From assembly GCA_019454045.1 (NCBI GenBank), contig SKCR01021401.1, forward strand, positions 1-64,000: 64,000 nt of DNA. The letters run 5' to 3'. Below, piece by piece: positions 22,155 to 33,892 of the stretch. The position numbers and the translations under genes were made by a program. The notes beneath the pieces were generated by a model that saw only the letters and a list, made by a program, of their open reading frames with translations, was not told the origin of the DNA and ran no database searches. The DNA is from Zanthoxylum bungeanum (taxonomy: Eukaryota > Streptophyta > Magnoliopsida > Sapindales > Rutaceae). The stretch's first letter is position 1, and each line of letters opens with the position of its first letter.

Positions 22155-22600
22155 TGTCTTTCACTTATCATGCTTGCATGTTTTTAGTTTATGTTGTTCA
22201 TGTGTCATGTTTATAACTTACGTTTTCATGTGATATGTTTTCAATTCACGATTTATATGTTTTCAACTCACGTTTTACATGTTTACAGTTCATGTATACA
22301 AATCCCAATTTATGAATACGTTTTCATATTTCACGATTTACAGTTTATGTATTATATTTATAGGTCATGTTACATGATTTATAGTTCATTACTTACAAAT
22401 CATGTTCTATGATTCCAATTTAAATTTTCAGTCCAAGTTTACAATTTAAAGCTTTCAATGTATGTTTTCTAATTAACAGCTCATGTTTCACGCCCTACAG
22501 ATCATGATGTCAATTTTCAATCAATGTTTACAGTTTTCAACTCGCAATTTTCATGTTTTCAGTCAATGATTCACATATTTCAGTTCACAATTTATGATTG
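22155..22600. repeat. Degenerate catgttttcagttcacgattta repeats, left block
   Basis: A block of irregular units such as tcacgatttatatgttttcaa. The segment near 22170-22300 (tgcttgcatgtttttagtttatg...) closely matches 27075-27200. The left and right blocks flank element T and the LOG-like gene in the same orientation. Confidence 0.7.
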
Positions 22601-22788
22601 CGTTGTGTGTGAAGAGTGTGGTTGACGAGCTGGTATTTTGTCATAGCAGCGCTGGTTAGGGTATCCATTCGGACTACATTCATCTTACCTATTCTAAAAT
22701 AGGTAATGAGTATCGTACGAGTGTTGTATGCAAGAATAGTGTGTATGTCTGTATATGATATGTTTAAGCATGTTTTAAAAGGTCATGT

Positions 22789-24703
22789 TGACCGGCGTAA
22801 ACACAAACGTATAACGCAAGCGCATGTATCGTTCAAAGTATATAAAAATATCGATCACACGAGGACTTAATTCCTACTATTGTTATTAATTATTGAATCT
22901 ATTTATTTACATGTATCTAATTATAGGGAGAAGGGAATTGATTGCTTTTGGTTGATTGAATGTGGTTTTGCAAAATAAAATAAAAACATACTCAAAAGAA
23001 AATACTAAGGAAAATAAAAGAAAAGGCTCAAGGATCTAGGGTCATGACTCCACACAATATTATTATAAAGATGAATTGATTCTCTTATCTATGTGTAATA
23101 AATTAATTTGCTAACCTGAAACATGATATATGGGGAAGCCTCTTCCGATGGTCAGACGCAAATACCCAGTATAACTCAATTGAACCATATGTCTATGTCA
23201 ACCAAATTACCTGGATTCATTAAGATTAAGTTCCAATTATGGCTACCCCCGCCCGACAAGTATATGTCTATCCTGTAAGGAAATCTATTAAATGGTTATC
23301 TATCCTCAAGGAAGATCGTGGGCTATTGAATCTAAGGCTGAAACCTAAAATCTCTATGTCTAGTTCATTTTAAGTTTACCATATCAATCTTATTGGTGAT
23401 CAGACAACAAGAAGCATTAAGCTTAAGACTCAATAAACAAACTAAAGAACTACCAATAAAAAGAAAATCAATTATTAAGTGTGGGTATTGTGTTTCATCA
23501 CTTCCCCAGAGTAAAAATAAAATACTTGGGTTGGGGATCCACTTTTACTATTTATAATTTAGACATCTCCCTTATTATAATATAAAAATTAATCGTGATA
23601 TTACCTACCAGCCATAAAGGTGGTATCCTCATTAAATTAGATTTTAATTAAGTCCGATTAGCCATAAAGGCGGTATTATTATTTGTCCATAAGCCACCCA
23701 TATAGGCAGTAATTATCTGTCACCTAAAGATCGGCCATATAGGCGGTGCCACTTTAGGTCAAATAAATAAAACCAGCCATTAAGGCGGTAATCTTTTTAA
23801 TTATAATTTCTATATTATAATTAAGGGAGATTAATCTAAATTAAAATAATAAAAGCTTCACCCTTCCCAGTGGAAAATTAACTACAAAACATAAAAGAAA
23901 GGAGAAGAAGAAGAACTACTATTATTATTACTACTGAAAATTAAAATACATAAATTAAATATTATTTATATTTACAAAAACTAGATGCAATCCTCTTAAA
24001 AACAGGGAAAATCTCCCAAGGAAAGCACAAGAGAAATGAATGATGAAGGCCTCAATTTATAGGCAAATTTTGCGACTGGCGTCGCGACGCCAACTTCCTT
24101 CTTGCGTCGCGACCCTGGCTCTGTTGACTTGGTCCACGTGGCTTGACTTGTTGACTATTGACACGTATTTCGTCGGCCCAATAGGATTTCGACATGTGGC
24201 ACGCGGTAAGATTTGGTCCAATGGAATTTTGACACGTGTCAGAAGTTGATTCACAGATGATTCTGTCCATTCAGAAGGTGACACGTGTCACGCAGAGTGT
24301 CGGCACCATAGAATCACGACACGTGTCCAGGCGCATTTTAGCATGATCGATTCTGATGATGACAAGTGTCATGTCTCACGTTAGCATGATCGACGTAAGT
24401 TAGCATCCGACGCATTTTAAAAAATTTCTTCTAACTGGTCCACGTGTCCGGCACAAGTTGGCAGGCGGCGCACGTTAGACGTCGCGACGCAGAAGGCTTG
24501 CGCGTCGCGACGCGGCCAAATTACAAAAATGCCATTTTCGTCCTTTTTCACTGTTTTGGCCCCAAATTGCTTCCAATGCTTTCCAAACTTTATTTATCTG
24601 TAAAATAACAATAAAACATATCAAAACGTTCACAAAACCCAAGAAACTATACAAAATATTAGGTTAAATGAGTGAGAAATAGTGATATAATTACCACTCA
24701 TCA
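22789..24703 (-). repeat. 3' LTR of element T with G-box array
   Basis: A 1915-bp LTR with TG...CA ends. In transcription order (right to left) it has a U3 with GC-rich palindromes (GTCGCGACGC core, 24478-24514), five CACGTG G-boxes (24441, 24320, 24282, 24234, 24135), a further palindrome pair at 24078-24113, and TATAAATT at 24054-24061. The end near 22789 shares taaacacaaacgtataacgcaagcgcatgtatcg (reverse sense) with the LTRs of N and M. Confidence 0.8.
24054..24515 (-). promoter_or_regulatory. LTR promoter: TATA box with G-boxes, W-box cores and palindromes
   Basis: TATAAATT lies at 24054-24061. Upstream on the minus strand are five CACGTG cores, three inside ACACGTGT, plus several TTGAC cores (24124-24160) and four GTCGCGAC palindromes. 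G-box/ABRE and W-box motifs are known plant stress-response elements. Function here is inferred only from motif density. Confidence 0.55.
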
Positions 24704-24767
24704 CACCCCCAAACCTAACATTTTGCTAGTCCTCGAGCAAAACATAAAATATCACAAAAATAAAATT

Positions 24768-24893
24768 AACTAAGCCACTTTCGTAGGGATCACGGTTGCA
24801 TTTAGCGTATGCAACAAGCCTTTAAACCCCTAGGTGTCCCCAGTGGACGAGTTGTAGTCTTGTGAGGGTTTACAACAATGATACCCACAAACA
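24768..24893 (-). other. Conserved non-coding block, copy in element T
   Basis: The reverse complement reads from TGTTTGTGGGTATC to GAAAGTGGCTTAGTTA and matches the blocks in N (38511-38637) and S (55272-55399) with only scattered substitutions. It contains the hairpin TTGCAT-acgctaa-ATGCAA. No open frame is conserved across it. Confidence 0.85.
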
Positions 24894-26093
24894 TTTTATA
24901 AAAGTAAAAAGGTAGTGAAACTAATGCACACAAAAGCAAAAAGGCAAGAGAAAAGAGAATAAAGAAGTTAGTGACTAATCAGGTGAAACTTCTACTGCAA
25001 GTTATTAGTTGTTTTCTTTCTTTCTAAATTACTGAATAAGTAAATTCTCCGATTATATTTACCATTCTCCATATGCACAACCAACAAAATATTAAACAAC
25101 TCATTTTTGCCCACAACAGTCATAAGTGCAGTTGATAAGAGAGTAATATTTGTGTCCTAAAGTTTTATCAGAATTCACACTTTTTTGCAGTAATGGAATA
25201 ATTTTTTGGATTTTTCTGATTTTTTCTTTGATTTTTTTTATTTATATACAATATCTTCCATCTATGTAACGAGCTTTGGGCCGGTGGCTCCCAAACCAGT
25301 TGGCTTTAGGGCACCAAGTGTTAAGACACCCCTACAGACTTAATTACTCAGACTTCAGATATATATATATTTTTGCAGTATCTTTGATCCATGTAGCGAG
25401 CTTTGGGCCAGTGACTCCCAAACCAGTTGGCTTTAGGGCACTAGGTGTTAAAACACCCTTACAGACTTAATAACTCGGATCTCAGATTTGTTTTTTACTC
25501 CATTGTTTTTTAAGATGTTTCATCCAATTAAACTAGAGCACTGAATATTACAAACTTTTCAATTTTAGCTCATGTCCGTATGTTACTATGCATGTTGATA
25601 ATACCTGCCAACTGAGCATATGAAGATCCATTTTAGTCAGTATTATGGAGAATTCACAAATTAAATAATTTCAAAAGGAAATAAACAAAAATTAACTTGT
25701 TCCGAAATTGGTTTGAAATACGTCTCAGGAGTGGAAACTCCTTACTCAACTATCTCTTACCAATTTCACATTTTCAGTCAAAACACAAAAACGCAAAATA
25801 TTTTTGTAATTTTTTGAAAATTTTTCAATTTTTTTTTTGTATTTTTCGAAAAAATTTGGCTTAAAATTAAAACAATACACAACTAAAAACAAGGTACTGA
25901 TCAACTAATTCCCTCGCTCAAACCTAAATGAGATATTGTCCCCAATGTCTTAAACAGTAAAATGAGAGTTAAGAAGGCCGTACCTGGTTAGCTGAAAATC
26001 TACAGGAAATTAAAGGTTAAGATCCAGATTAATCCTACCCCTCTTACCACGATCGTCCTCGGACCAATTTATCTTTGAAATGATAGGGTCAGC

Positions 26094-26663
26094 TTATGGT
26101 TCATAGGCTATGAGTTGGTCTATTAGATCCGGAGCAGTTCTAGCAGTGAAGAAGAGTTCTTTCATAGGTTTTGACACGAACCCATTTCTCCAAGCATCAT
26201 CAAGAAACACACCAAGAAAATCATAAAATCCATCAACGTTAAATAGTCCAAGCAGTTTTTGGTGTATGTTCAGGTTCGCCCAAGATAGAACTATAAAAAT
26301 TTCCTCCAATGTGCCCAAGCCACCTGGAAAAGCGATAAAAGCATCAGCACGGTTAATCATTTCTACCAATCGTTCAGACATACCTGGCACGATCAGTTCC
26401 TCTCCGTTTGATGATCCAATAAGATTTGCATCTGCCAAGGGTTTTGGGATGATTCCCAAAACGTGACTGCCTCCCTCCTGTACAGCCTTTGAAACGATCC
26501 CCATTAGTCCAAGATTACCTCCGCCATATATTAAGTGCATATTCCTTGCAGCTAAGACTCGACCCAATTTCTGTGCTGCTTCTACGTATTGTGGCTTAAC
26601 ACCAACACTACTACCGCAAAACACACATATGTTTTCAACTCGTCTTCTTGAAGTGGCTTCCAT
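26094..26663 (-). CDS. LOG-like cytokinin riboside 5'-monophosphate phosphoribohydrolase, intronless
   Basis: A 189-aa intact frame. LOG enzymes release active cytokinin bases from their riboside monophosphates in the cytosol. The nucleotide-binding GGGNLGLMG is at residues 47-55 and the signature PGGLGTLEE at 113-121, with Arg98 and Glu101 in the preceding MSERLVEM segment. The N-terminal VCVFCGSS-type strand is present as ICVFCGSSVG. Length is near the family norm (about 190-220). Plant LOG genes normally have several introns. This copy has none and lies among retrotransposon remnants, so it may be a retrocopy or a captured gene, although every family motif is intact. No poly(A) remnant is visible downstream (plus 26030-26093). 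Start chosen: the only Met before the conserved N terminus. Confidence 0.88.
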   Translation of the reverse strand: MEATSRRRVENICVFCGSSVGVKPQYVEAAQKLGRVLAARNMHLIYGGGNLGLMGIVSKAVQEGGSHVLGIIPKPLADANLIGSSNGEELIVPGMSERLVEMINRADAFIAFPGGLGTLEEIFIVLSWANLNIHQKLLGLFNVDGFYDFLGVFLDDAWRNGFVSKPMKELFFTARTAPDLIDQLIAYEP

Positions 26664-26689
26664 TTTTTATGTGGATGTCTTCAAAAGTG

Positions 26690-27265
26690 CAATGATGAGT
26701 TGAAGAATTATATCTTCATGATTTAAGAATTATTTTTCATGATTCTATAATTTATGAGTCACGATTTACCGTTTGTGAGTTACGACTTACAATCTATGTT
26801 TCACGATTTACAGTTCACGTGTCATGATTTACAGTTTATGATTCACGATTTACATGTCATGTTTTACAGTTACGAGTCACATTTTACAGTACAGTTCATG
26901 ATTTACAGATTACAGATCATGATTTACAGTTACATGTCATGGTTTATAATCATTGTTTCATAATTCGCAAGTCACGTTTCATGATTACAGTTTACGCTTT
27001 CAGTCTACAGTCCATGATTATAGTTTTCAATTTATATTTTCTACGAGTCATATTTGTATGTTTACAATTTATGTCTTTCACTTGTTATGCTTGCATGTTT
27101 TTAGTTTATGTTTTTCCTATGTCATGTTTACAGCTTACGTTTTCTTATGATATGTTTTCAGTTCACGATTTATATGTTTTCAATTCATTTTTTACATGTT
27201 TACAATTCGTGTATGCAGTCACCAGTTTATGATTATGTTTTCATGTTTCACGATTTACAACTTAT
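26690..27265. repeat. Degenerate catgatttacagttcacg repeats, right block
   Basis: Irregular units of about 17-22 bp around tcacgatttacagtt-atg. The right half (27065-27260) is a diverged direct copy of 22165-22350. Short open frames run through both blocks in several registers and are not considered coding. Confidence 0.7.
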
Positions 27266-27743
27266 GGAGATGATAATACTGTCTCTTGTTGGTTATGTTC
27301 CAAATTTACTGAGATGTGATATTTATCATATTTATATCTAATAAGATGAGCCACACGTCACACAAATTATCAGCTAATATGTTCTAATAATCCAAAATAA
27401 TATTGGCTAGTTAAACTTTAATGAGTGAGAATAAAAAAAGTAATTGTCACACAACTCATGATGTTGTAAATTACCTTGCATGTTTATAACAAAGTAATTG
27501 TCACACAACTCATGTTGCTGTAATATATAATTTTTTTTTTTACATGAAGTTGCTATAAGATACTCAATATATATAAATACCGCCTTATAATTCAAACTTC
27601 AAAGACAGCCCTTTTTTTTTTTTTTTTTTACGAGTGACGTGATATTTCTCTGTTAAGGAATATAATTTGTCAAATAATTTAAAAAGTTTGGAATTCTAAT
27701 TTTATAAAGAAATGTTATTTTTTATTTAAATAAATTAAACGGT
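27266..27743. other. Non-coding DNA
   Basis: No gene. A diverged 55-bp direct duplication (aaagtaattgtcacacaactcatg, about 27437 and 27491) and a 19-T run near 27611 are the only structures noted. Confidence 0.5.
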
Positions 27744-27751
27744 ATTTTAAT

Positions 27752-28263
27752 TAGGGGTGACAATTTGGGTCAGGATTCGTTTATTCGTTCGATTCGATTC
27801 GCTTTAAAGCGAATACGGGTTTGAAAAAATGAATTCGTTTAATAAATGAGTCAATTCGATTCGATTCGTTTATTAAACGAATCGAATACGAATTTAAGTT
27901 CATTGATTCGTTTATTCGTTTAAGATTCATTTTATTATTTTTATTTACTAGTTCTTGTTAATTTCCAATTAAGATTCGAGAAATTATAACTAATTATCAT
28001 TGAAAAATAATATTTTCGATATTTAGTGAGGTGTTTTTAGTAAATATATTAATTACATGAAATATGTATATATTTATGAAGAATTAATGTAAATCAAGTG
28101 TGGTAAATGATTTTATTAAATAATATCATTGACTAAACGAATAAACGAATATTCGTATTCGATTCGTTTAATAAACGAATCGAATACGAATCCATCACAT
28201 TTTGATTCGATTTGTTTAGGATTCGATACAGATTCGATTCGTTGATTCGTTTTGACACCCCTA
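27752..28263. mobile_element. hAT-type MITE, 512 bp
   Basis: Terminal inverted repeats TAGGGGTGACAA / TTGACACCCCTA are flanked by a perfect 8-bp duplication ATTTTAAT (27744-27751 and 28264-28271), the length expected of hAT insertions. The interior is rich in ATTCGATTCG and contains a perfect 41-bp palindrome at 28151-28191 and a similar imperfect one near 27850-27893. No transposase is encoded. Confidence 0.88.
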
Positions 28264-28271
28264 ATTTTAAT

Positions 28272-29329
28272 AATCTCCAGAGATCCGCCGTATACATTTA
28301 ATGAAAGCACGGAGAGTGAGGCGTTGTCGTTTCATGTGGACCCGCGCGCGCAGCAGATATTATAAAATCAAGTGGATCCACATGTCAACCGACATTCATC
28401 TGTAATAGGTTCTCACGTGGGCCCAATTATTGTATCATCATTGTTTCCTATATGCAGCAGTCAACAACACGTGTGATAATTCAATTTAAAATATTAGAAA
28501 ATTATTAAATAAATAATTATTATATTTAATACAGTCATTTACACATATACATGTAATAGTTAATTATATTAGATATTAGTTATATTTAATTTAAATATTA
28601 ATTATCAATTAACCATCTCATTTTTTGTTGACAACAATCATTAGCTATATATATCTTCCATGTATTTTAGATAAATATTTAGCTATTTTAATTTAAAATT
28701 TTGATTTAAAACGTCATATAAAGCTTAAATTATACAAAAATAGTATATACACAAAAATTGTATAAAAATATTAAGAAAATAACTAAAATCATTAGTATAT
28801 CAGCATTACTCGTAAATTAAAAGTGGCTTTCACGTGAATGCAAGCAACTTTTGAATCAACATTGCTGTTTGTTAAAAGCAAAGTTTGAAATCTTGATGTC
28901 GTTTTTAGAAGGCGGTGATGAACGTTTTACTTATAAGCAAAAAAGTAAAGTACCACATAAAGGTTTATTTTATAATCTTTATGGGATCTTTTGTTATTTT
29001 TATAAAATTTGAGGAAACTATCAGTCTTTTTATGTCACCTTTTTGGGTGTGTTATCATTTTGCATTGAACTTGGCTCTTTACGGCCAAAAAAGCACCAAA
29101 TAAGAAGGAAAGGGTCGGTCAATAGCATAGTTTTTTCTTTCCCTTTCGAAGGCCCTAATCCGGTAGGGTATCCTTCGTCTCAGGTAAGAGAATAGTAAGG
29201 TGGTGGGTTTTCTACTTTCTTGCAGGCTCCGCAGGAGCAATTGAATATGAAAAGGAAGATTGAAACTCTCTTATTGGATGATCATAATATTTTCTAAAAA
29301 TCTAAATTCTTAATCAGGAGGAAGAATAT
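28272..29329. other. Non-coding DNA, nothing recognised
   Basis: AT-rich DNA with a short GC-rich patch (gcgcgcgcag near 28345). A small open frame at 28915-29103 is hydrophobic and without recognisable similarity. I do not call a gene. Confidence 0.35.
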
Positions 29330-29340
29330 CACCATTTTTG

Positions 29341-30310
29341 TGTGGGCTATATACCCTAGATCCAATAGGGACAAATATATAATTTTATATTATTGTATTG
29401 GTTAATAAAATTTGGCAGATTATTTATAATTATTGTTTATAAGTAATTTTGACTACTTGTAAAATAAAATCCTTAGAATGACGATTAAAGGAATTAAATT
29501 AAGTTTAATTTATAAGATCCAGTCATTCTTAAATGTTCCCGATCGTAGGATTATCAACACAGGACATTGATAAATCCAGTTTAGATCGACATATGTTATG
29601 TCTGCTTCCTTGTTAATAGAAGATAGCTGATCTCATAAGCTATTAGTGAAGGTGTTCACTTAGTCTAACATATGAATGCTTGTTGAAGAACAAGTTCATC
29701 GAACTGACCCACTTGAGAACCCATATGGAGTGTTATCCACATGTCTATGAGATTTCTCTTTGTAACGATAGTATGAATGATCCTTAGACTTGAGGTCTCC
29801 ATGGTATCTTGTATATCATATATGCTTTGACATTACACCTCCGTAGTCCAAAGAGAGATTGTGCATAGGGTAATGATTGGGTAATATGAAAAGCGTATGA
29901 AGATAGTGAGTGATCAATAAAGAATTCGCCACTCTGGATAACATAAAGTCGATATCCAAAGAGGCGCGATTTGACATAAGTGCTAATATAAGTCCATGGC
30001 CATGGCGAGTTCTGAAAGGGGTTTCAGAAACTCTATATATATATTATCAGCTTAAATCGATGTTCTAATAGCCATGATTTAATAGAGTATACATTTTCCA
30101 TACTCTAGAATCATTGGCGGGATATGTATAAGGCGAAAGGATTGAATCATACGGTAATCATATACGGGATAAGTTTCACTAAATTTAGTATTATTTCTTA
30201 ATTGAGGGTCGTGATGCATTGTTAGATGTCGCTCTTGATCTATGGAAATTAATTTATTAATTAAAGAGTTAATTGAGGATAAATTAATTTATCTTGACTT
30301 GAAGTCTATA
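29341..30310 (+). repeat. Probable copia LTR remnant
   Basis: Long non-coding stretch with phrases I associate with plant copia LTRs (ccttagacttgaggtctccatgg, ccatggccatggcgagttctga). It lies upstream of the copia pol remnant starting near 31620 and could belong to the same element. Ends are not defined. Confidence 0.35.
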
Positions 30311-30886
30311 ACTGTACGGGCCAAAATTGGGCCCAAGGGTAAAACTGACATTTCACCTCTGGGCCAACCACGAAACCAGAGGTCCAATGCCCATTATCAA
30401 AATCCAGCCCAAAGCCCATCACCACTGACTAATCTACTCAGGATTACCGTTAAGCCATCAATTACCAGACATAAACACCATCATAAAGCCATCGGTTACC
30501 AGACATAAAACCCACCATTAATTCATCAGTTACAATGACTCCAACGGGCAGAAGAAAGACCCCACATCAGGGGGGCCTATAAAAGAGAGAAGTCATGTCA
30601 TAGAGAGGGGAGGGAGGATTACACAGCTCTATAGCATACCACCCGAGAAATCACATTATCCAGCTCTCACGGCAACAAACGGAGATTGAGGTATAACTTT
30701 AGGCCTTATTCTCCCTACTCCAGTCTTATACATACTACTGACTTGATCATCAGAGTGCTTACGGCACCCACTATACCGGTGGGCAGTGACATCCTCATTA
30801 TTTCTACCCTTATTTTGCAGGTTCGCTAGTGCCCTTAAAATCTAGATTCTTGATTGTGGATCACATGTGAAAAATCGTAGCCATAA
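30310..30886 (+). repeat. Probable 3' part of a Ty3/gypsy (Tat-type) LTR
   Basis: Contains a TATA box (cctataaaagag at about 30578) and ends just before TTTGGCGCCCACCGTGG (30887-30903), the primer-binding-site form common in plant Tat-lineage gypsy elements. Integrase sequence follows directly, so gag and most of pol have been deleted. Confidence 0.5.
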
Positions 30887-30910
30887 TTTGGCGCCCACCG
30901 TGGACTTTCT

Positions 30911-31615
30911 ATGCCTGTGGACATCGTTGGGAAACTCCCAGCCGCCCCAAGCCAGCGAGTCTACATGCTTGTGCTGACGGATTACTACTCAAAGTGGATC
31001 GAATCAGAATCATTCGCCAGGATACGCGACAAAGAGACACAAACATTCATCTGGAAGAATATCATTTATCGATTCGGCATACCAAGGGAAATCGTGACTG
31101 ATAATGGTTCGTAATTCATCAGCCATCACTTTCAAGATTTCTGCAGGAATTGTGGCATAAAGTTGAGCTTCTCAACCCCACGCTTCCCACAAGCAAACGG
31201 CTAAGCCGAGTCGTCTAACAAAATGATTCTGAATACTTTGAAGAAGAGATTAAAGAAGGCTAAAGACGCTTGGGCATATGAACTCCCATGGGTGTTATGG
31301 TCTTACAGGACAACAACCTGATCATCAACATGTGAAACCCCATTCTCACTAGCATTTGGAACGGAAGCAGTAATACCGACTGAAGAAGCCATCCCACCCC
31401 CACGCTATTAATGGCTCGATGAGGAATCAAATCGACATCTTATAAACTACAGTCTCGATGTAATTGATGAAATGAGAGACCGAGCTTCCATTCGACTAGC
31501 AGCCCATCAACAGAGGATGGCTAGATACTTTGACAAAAATGTCAGGAGTAGAACTTTTAAGGAAGGAGATTGGGTACTACGCAGAGTTTTCCAAAACACA
31601 AAGGAGATTGGCGAT
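30911..31615 (+). pseudogene. Ty3/gypsy integrase remnant
   Basis: Reads DIVGKLPAAPSQRVYMLVLTDYYSKWIESES...IVTDNGS, containing the integrase core Asp positions, then a stop. It continues SFSTPRFPQANG, stop, [51 protein letters not shown], and RASIRLAAHQQRMARYFDKNVRSRTFKEGDWVLR. At least three in-frame stops disable it. It ends in a direct junction with copia sequence near 31615. Confidence 0.85.
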
Positions 31616-31619
31616 GGTA

Positions 31620-32330
31620 AGAGTTGCTGCTTTAGCTGTAAGAACTTATTTTCTATCATTACCAAGTGGATTAATTCTAGAATTAGAAAATTATTTTTAT
31701 GTTCCAGTACTTAGTAGAATTGTATCTTGTTTGGATAAAGAAAGTTTTAATTTTATAATAAAAAACAATTGTTGTTCATTTTCATATGATGATATTTCAT
31801 ATGGTATTGGATATTTAAGCAATGGATTGTATGTTCTGGAATTAAATAACACTATCCTCAATATAAATAAACAATATAGTTTAAAAGAATCATACAATTG
31901 GCATTGTAGACTTGGTCATATCAATGAAACACGACTTACAAAAATACATAAAGAGGGTTACTTGAACCCATTTGATTATGAATCATATATAACTTGTGAG
32001 TCTTGTTTAATTGATAAAATGACCAAATTTCCATTTACTAGAAAGGGACTACGTGCAATCGAATTACTAGAGCTAGTACATACCGATGTATGTGGCCCTA
32101 TGTCGATTCAAGCAAATGGTGATTACTCTTACTTCATAACCTTCACTGATGATTATTCACGTTTTGGTTACCTATGAAGTAAAAGTCTGAATCATTTGAA
32201 TAGTTCAAAGAATTCAAAAATGAAGTAGAGAAACAAACTAGCAAAAGCATTAAGACACTTCGATCTGATCAAGGTGGAGAATACTTGAGCTACGATTTTC
32301 AAGACTATTTTAAGGAACATGTCATCATGG
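31620..32330 (+). pseudogene. Ty1/copia GAG-pre-integrase and integrase remnant
   Basis: Reads LPSGLILELENYFYVPVLSR, then NWHCRLGHINETRLTKIHKEGYL, CESCLIDKMTKFPFTRKG (zinc-binding H-H-C-C), and LVHTDVCGPMSIQANGDYSYFITFTDDYSRFGYL with the first integrase catalytic Asp. A stop at 32175 is followed by SIKTLRSDQGGEYLSYDFQDYFKEH. The frame is cut near 32330 by the Q LTR. Confidence 0.88.
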
Positions 32331-33539
32331 TAGGGTTGGTACTCTGAGTGCTAATTCGGATCGTATTTATGTCCGATTCATGAATACGGGCAATACCTTT
32401 TTCCATAATAGTACTAATTTAAATGGTACCACCTCTTATATTTTATATACGTATTCGATCTAATTTCAATTAGATTGAAACTAAATCTGGTTTAGTGATA
32501 TGTATATGATGAGCGGAAAATATATCAATATTTACCACCCATTTTACTTAATAATGTGTTTAGTTCTCGGGTTTGATGAACGTTTTGATGTGTTTTAGTT
32601 TATTTTACAGATAAAATAATATTGGGACACAATGAAACCATTTAGGACGAAATATGGGTCAAATAAAGGCAAAAATTGGACTTGACATATTAATTTTGGA
32701 GATTGAAAACTTGAAAGGGCGTTTTAACGAAGTGCAGTTTTGGAAATTCCAATTTTGCGCATCTGTCGTATTTTGGGCATAATTATTTAAGTCACTTTCA
32801 ATCATTTTCAAAGCAAAAAATAAATTAATAAATAAATAATAAAAATTATCAAATCACCACCAAACATGATAAGCAATTAGTGGAGAAATTAATAATGGAT
32901 TTGGTGGAGCAATTAGTGGAGCAATTAGTAATGGGTTTGGTGGATGATTTGATGGAGGTAAAATTTTGCCTATAAATACCAAGCCATTTCATTTGTAAAA
33001 TTCATACTTTCTTCTAAGGAATTCCTTAAGAATACTAAGAAGATTGTATCTTGTTTGTTTATTTACAGCTTTCAGTAATTAATTTCCGCTTTCGCACTTT
33101 ATTTTCTTTACTTTTCAGTTTTTACTTTCCACAATTTACTTTTACGCACAATACTTTTCTTTCTTTAATTTCTAGTTTTTACTTTTCAGTAATGAGGGGG
33201 TAACTCCCCTTTGCTGGGGTAAAAGGTAAAACTTTTATTACTAATATTTAGATTAATCTCCCTTAATTATAATATATAAACTAGTTAAAACCCGACTTAA
33301 CGAGGATACCGCCATATTGGTCGGTTGATAATTATTTAAATTGGTTTTAACCTGACTAAACTGGATACCATCTGATTGGTCGGTTGGTAATTAATTAATA
33401 ATTTGACTTAATCTGGATACCGCATATATGGCTGGTTGGTGATTATCATGCAAAGTTAATATATTATATTAAGGGAGATATCTAAAATAGAAGTAATAAA
33501 AGTGGATCTTTTTACCTCAGCATTTTCTTTTATTGTAAT

Positions 33540-33720
33540 TTTACTTTATTTACTTTTCAGCAATTTACTTTTCAGTAATTTACTTTCAGCATTTACTTTT
33601 CAGCATTTAATTTTCAGTATTTAATTTCAGCATTTACTTTCAGCATTTACTTTTCGGCATTTAATTTTCATTATTTAATTTTCAGTATTTAATTTTCAGT
33701 ATTTTACTTTATGTCTTTTA
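33540..33720. repeat. Tandem ttttcagcatttaa repeats in LTR M
   Basis: About ten irregular copies of tacttttcagcattta / taattttcagtattta of 14-17 bp. Confidence 0.75.
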
Positions 33721-33892
33721 TTTTATTTAAGTTTTTTTTACTACCCGTAAATATGTGTCGTAACTAAGCCAATTATCTGGGGTTGTGATGAAATCCAATA
33801 TCACCGGTTTATAAGGGGTTAAATTATAGTTTGAGTAATTTAAAGGTTTACTTATTAAGTCTTAAGCTTAATGCTTCTTGTTGTCTGATCAC

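Larger units (their letters stand above)
22789..26020 (-). mobile_element. Athila-like element T, 3' half only
   Basis: On the minus strand this carries a 3' LTR (22789-24703), a polypurine tract next to it (complement of caccccc at 24701-24710), the GCTCGAGGACTAGC hairpin, the conserved 127-nt block (24768-24893) and internal sequence collinear with element N (around 37040-38690). Collinearity stops near 26020. The gag part, primer-binding site and 5' LTR are missing, and the LOG-like frame begins shortly beyond. Confidence 0.8.

Noticed and set aside
24040..24284. Three overlapping open frames around 24.1 kb
   Set aside because: A consequence of GC-rich palindromes in the LTR promoter of element T.
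28915..29103. 62-aa hydrophobic frame
   Set aside because: No homology recognised, AT-rich, and no gene context.
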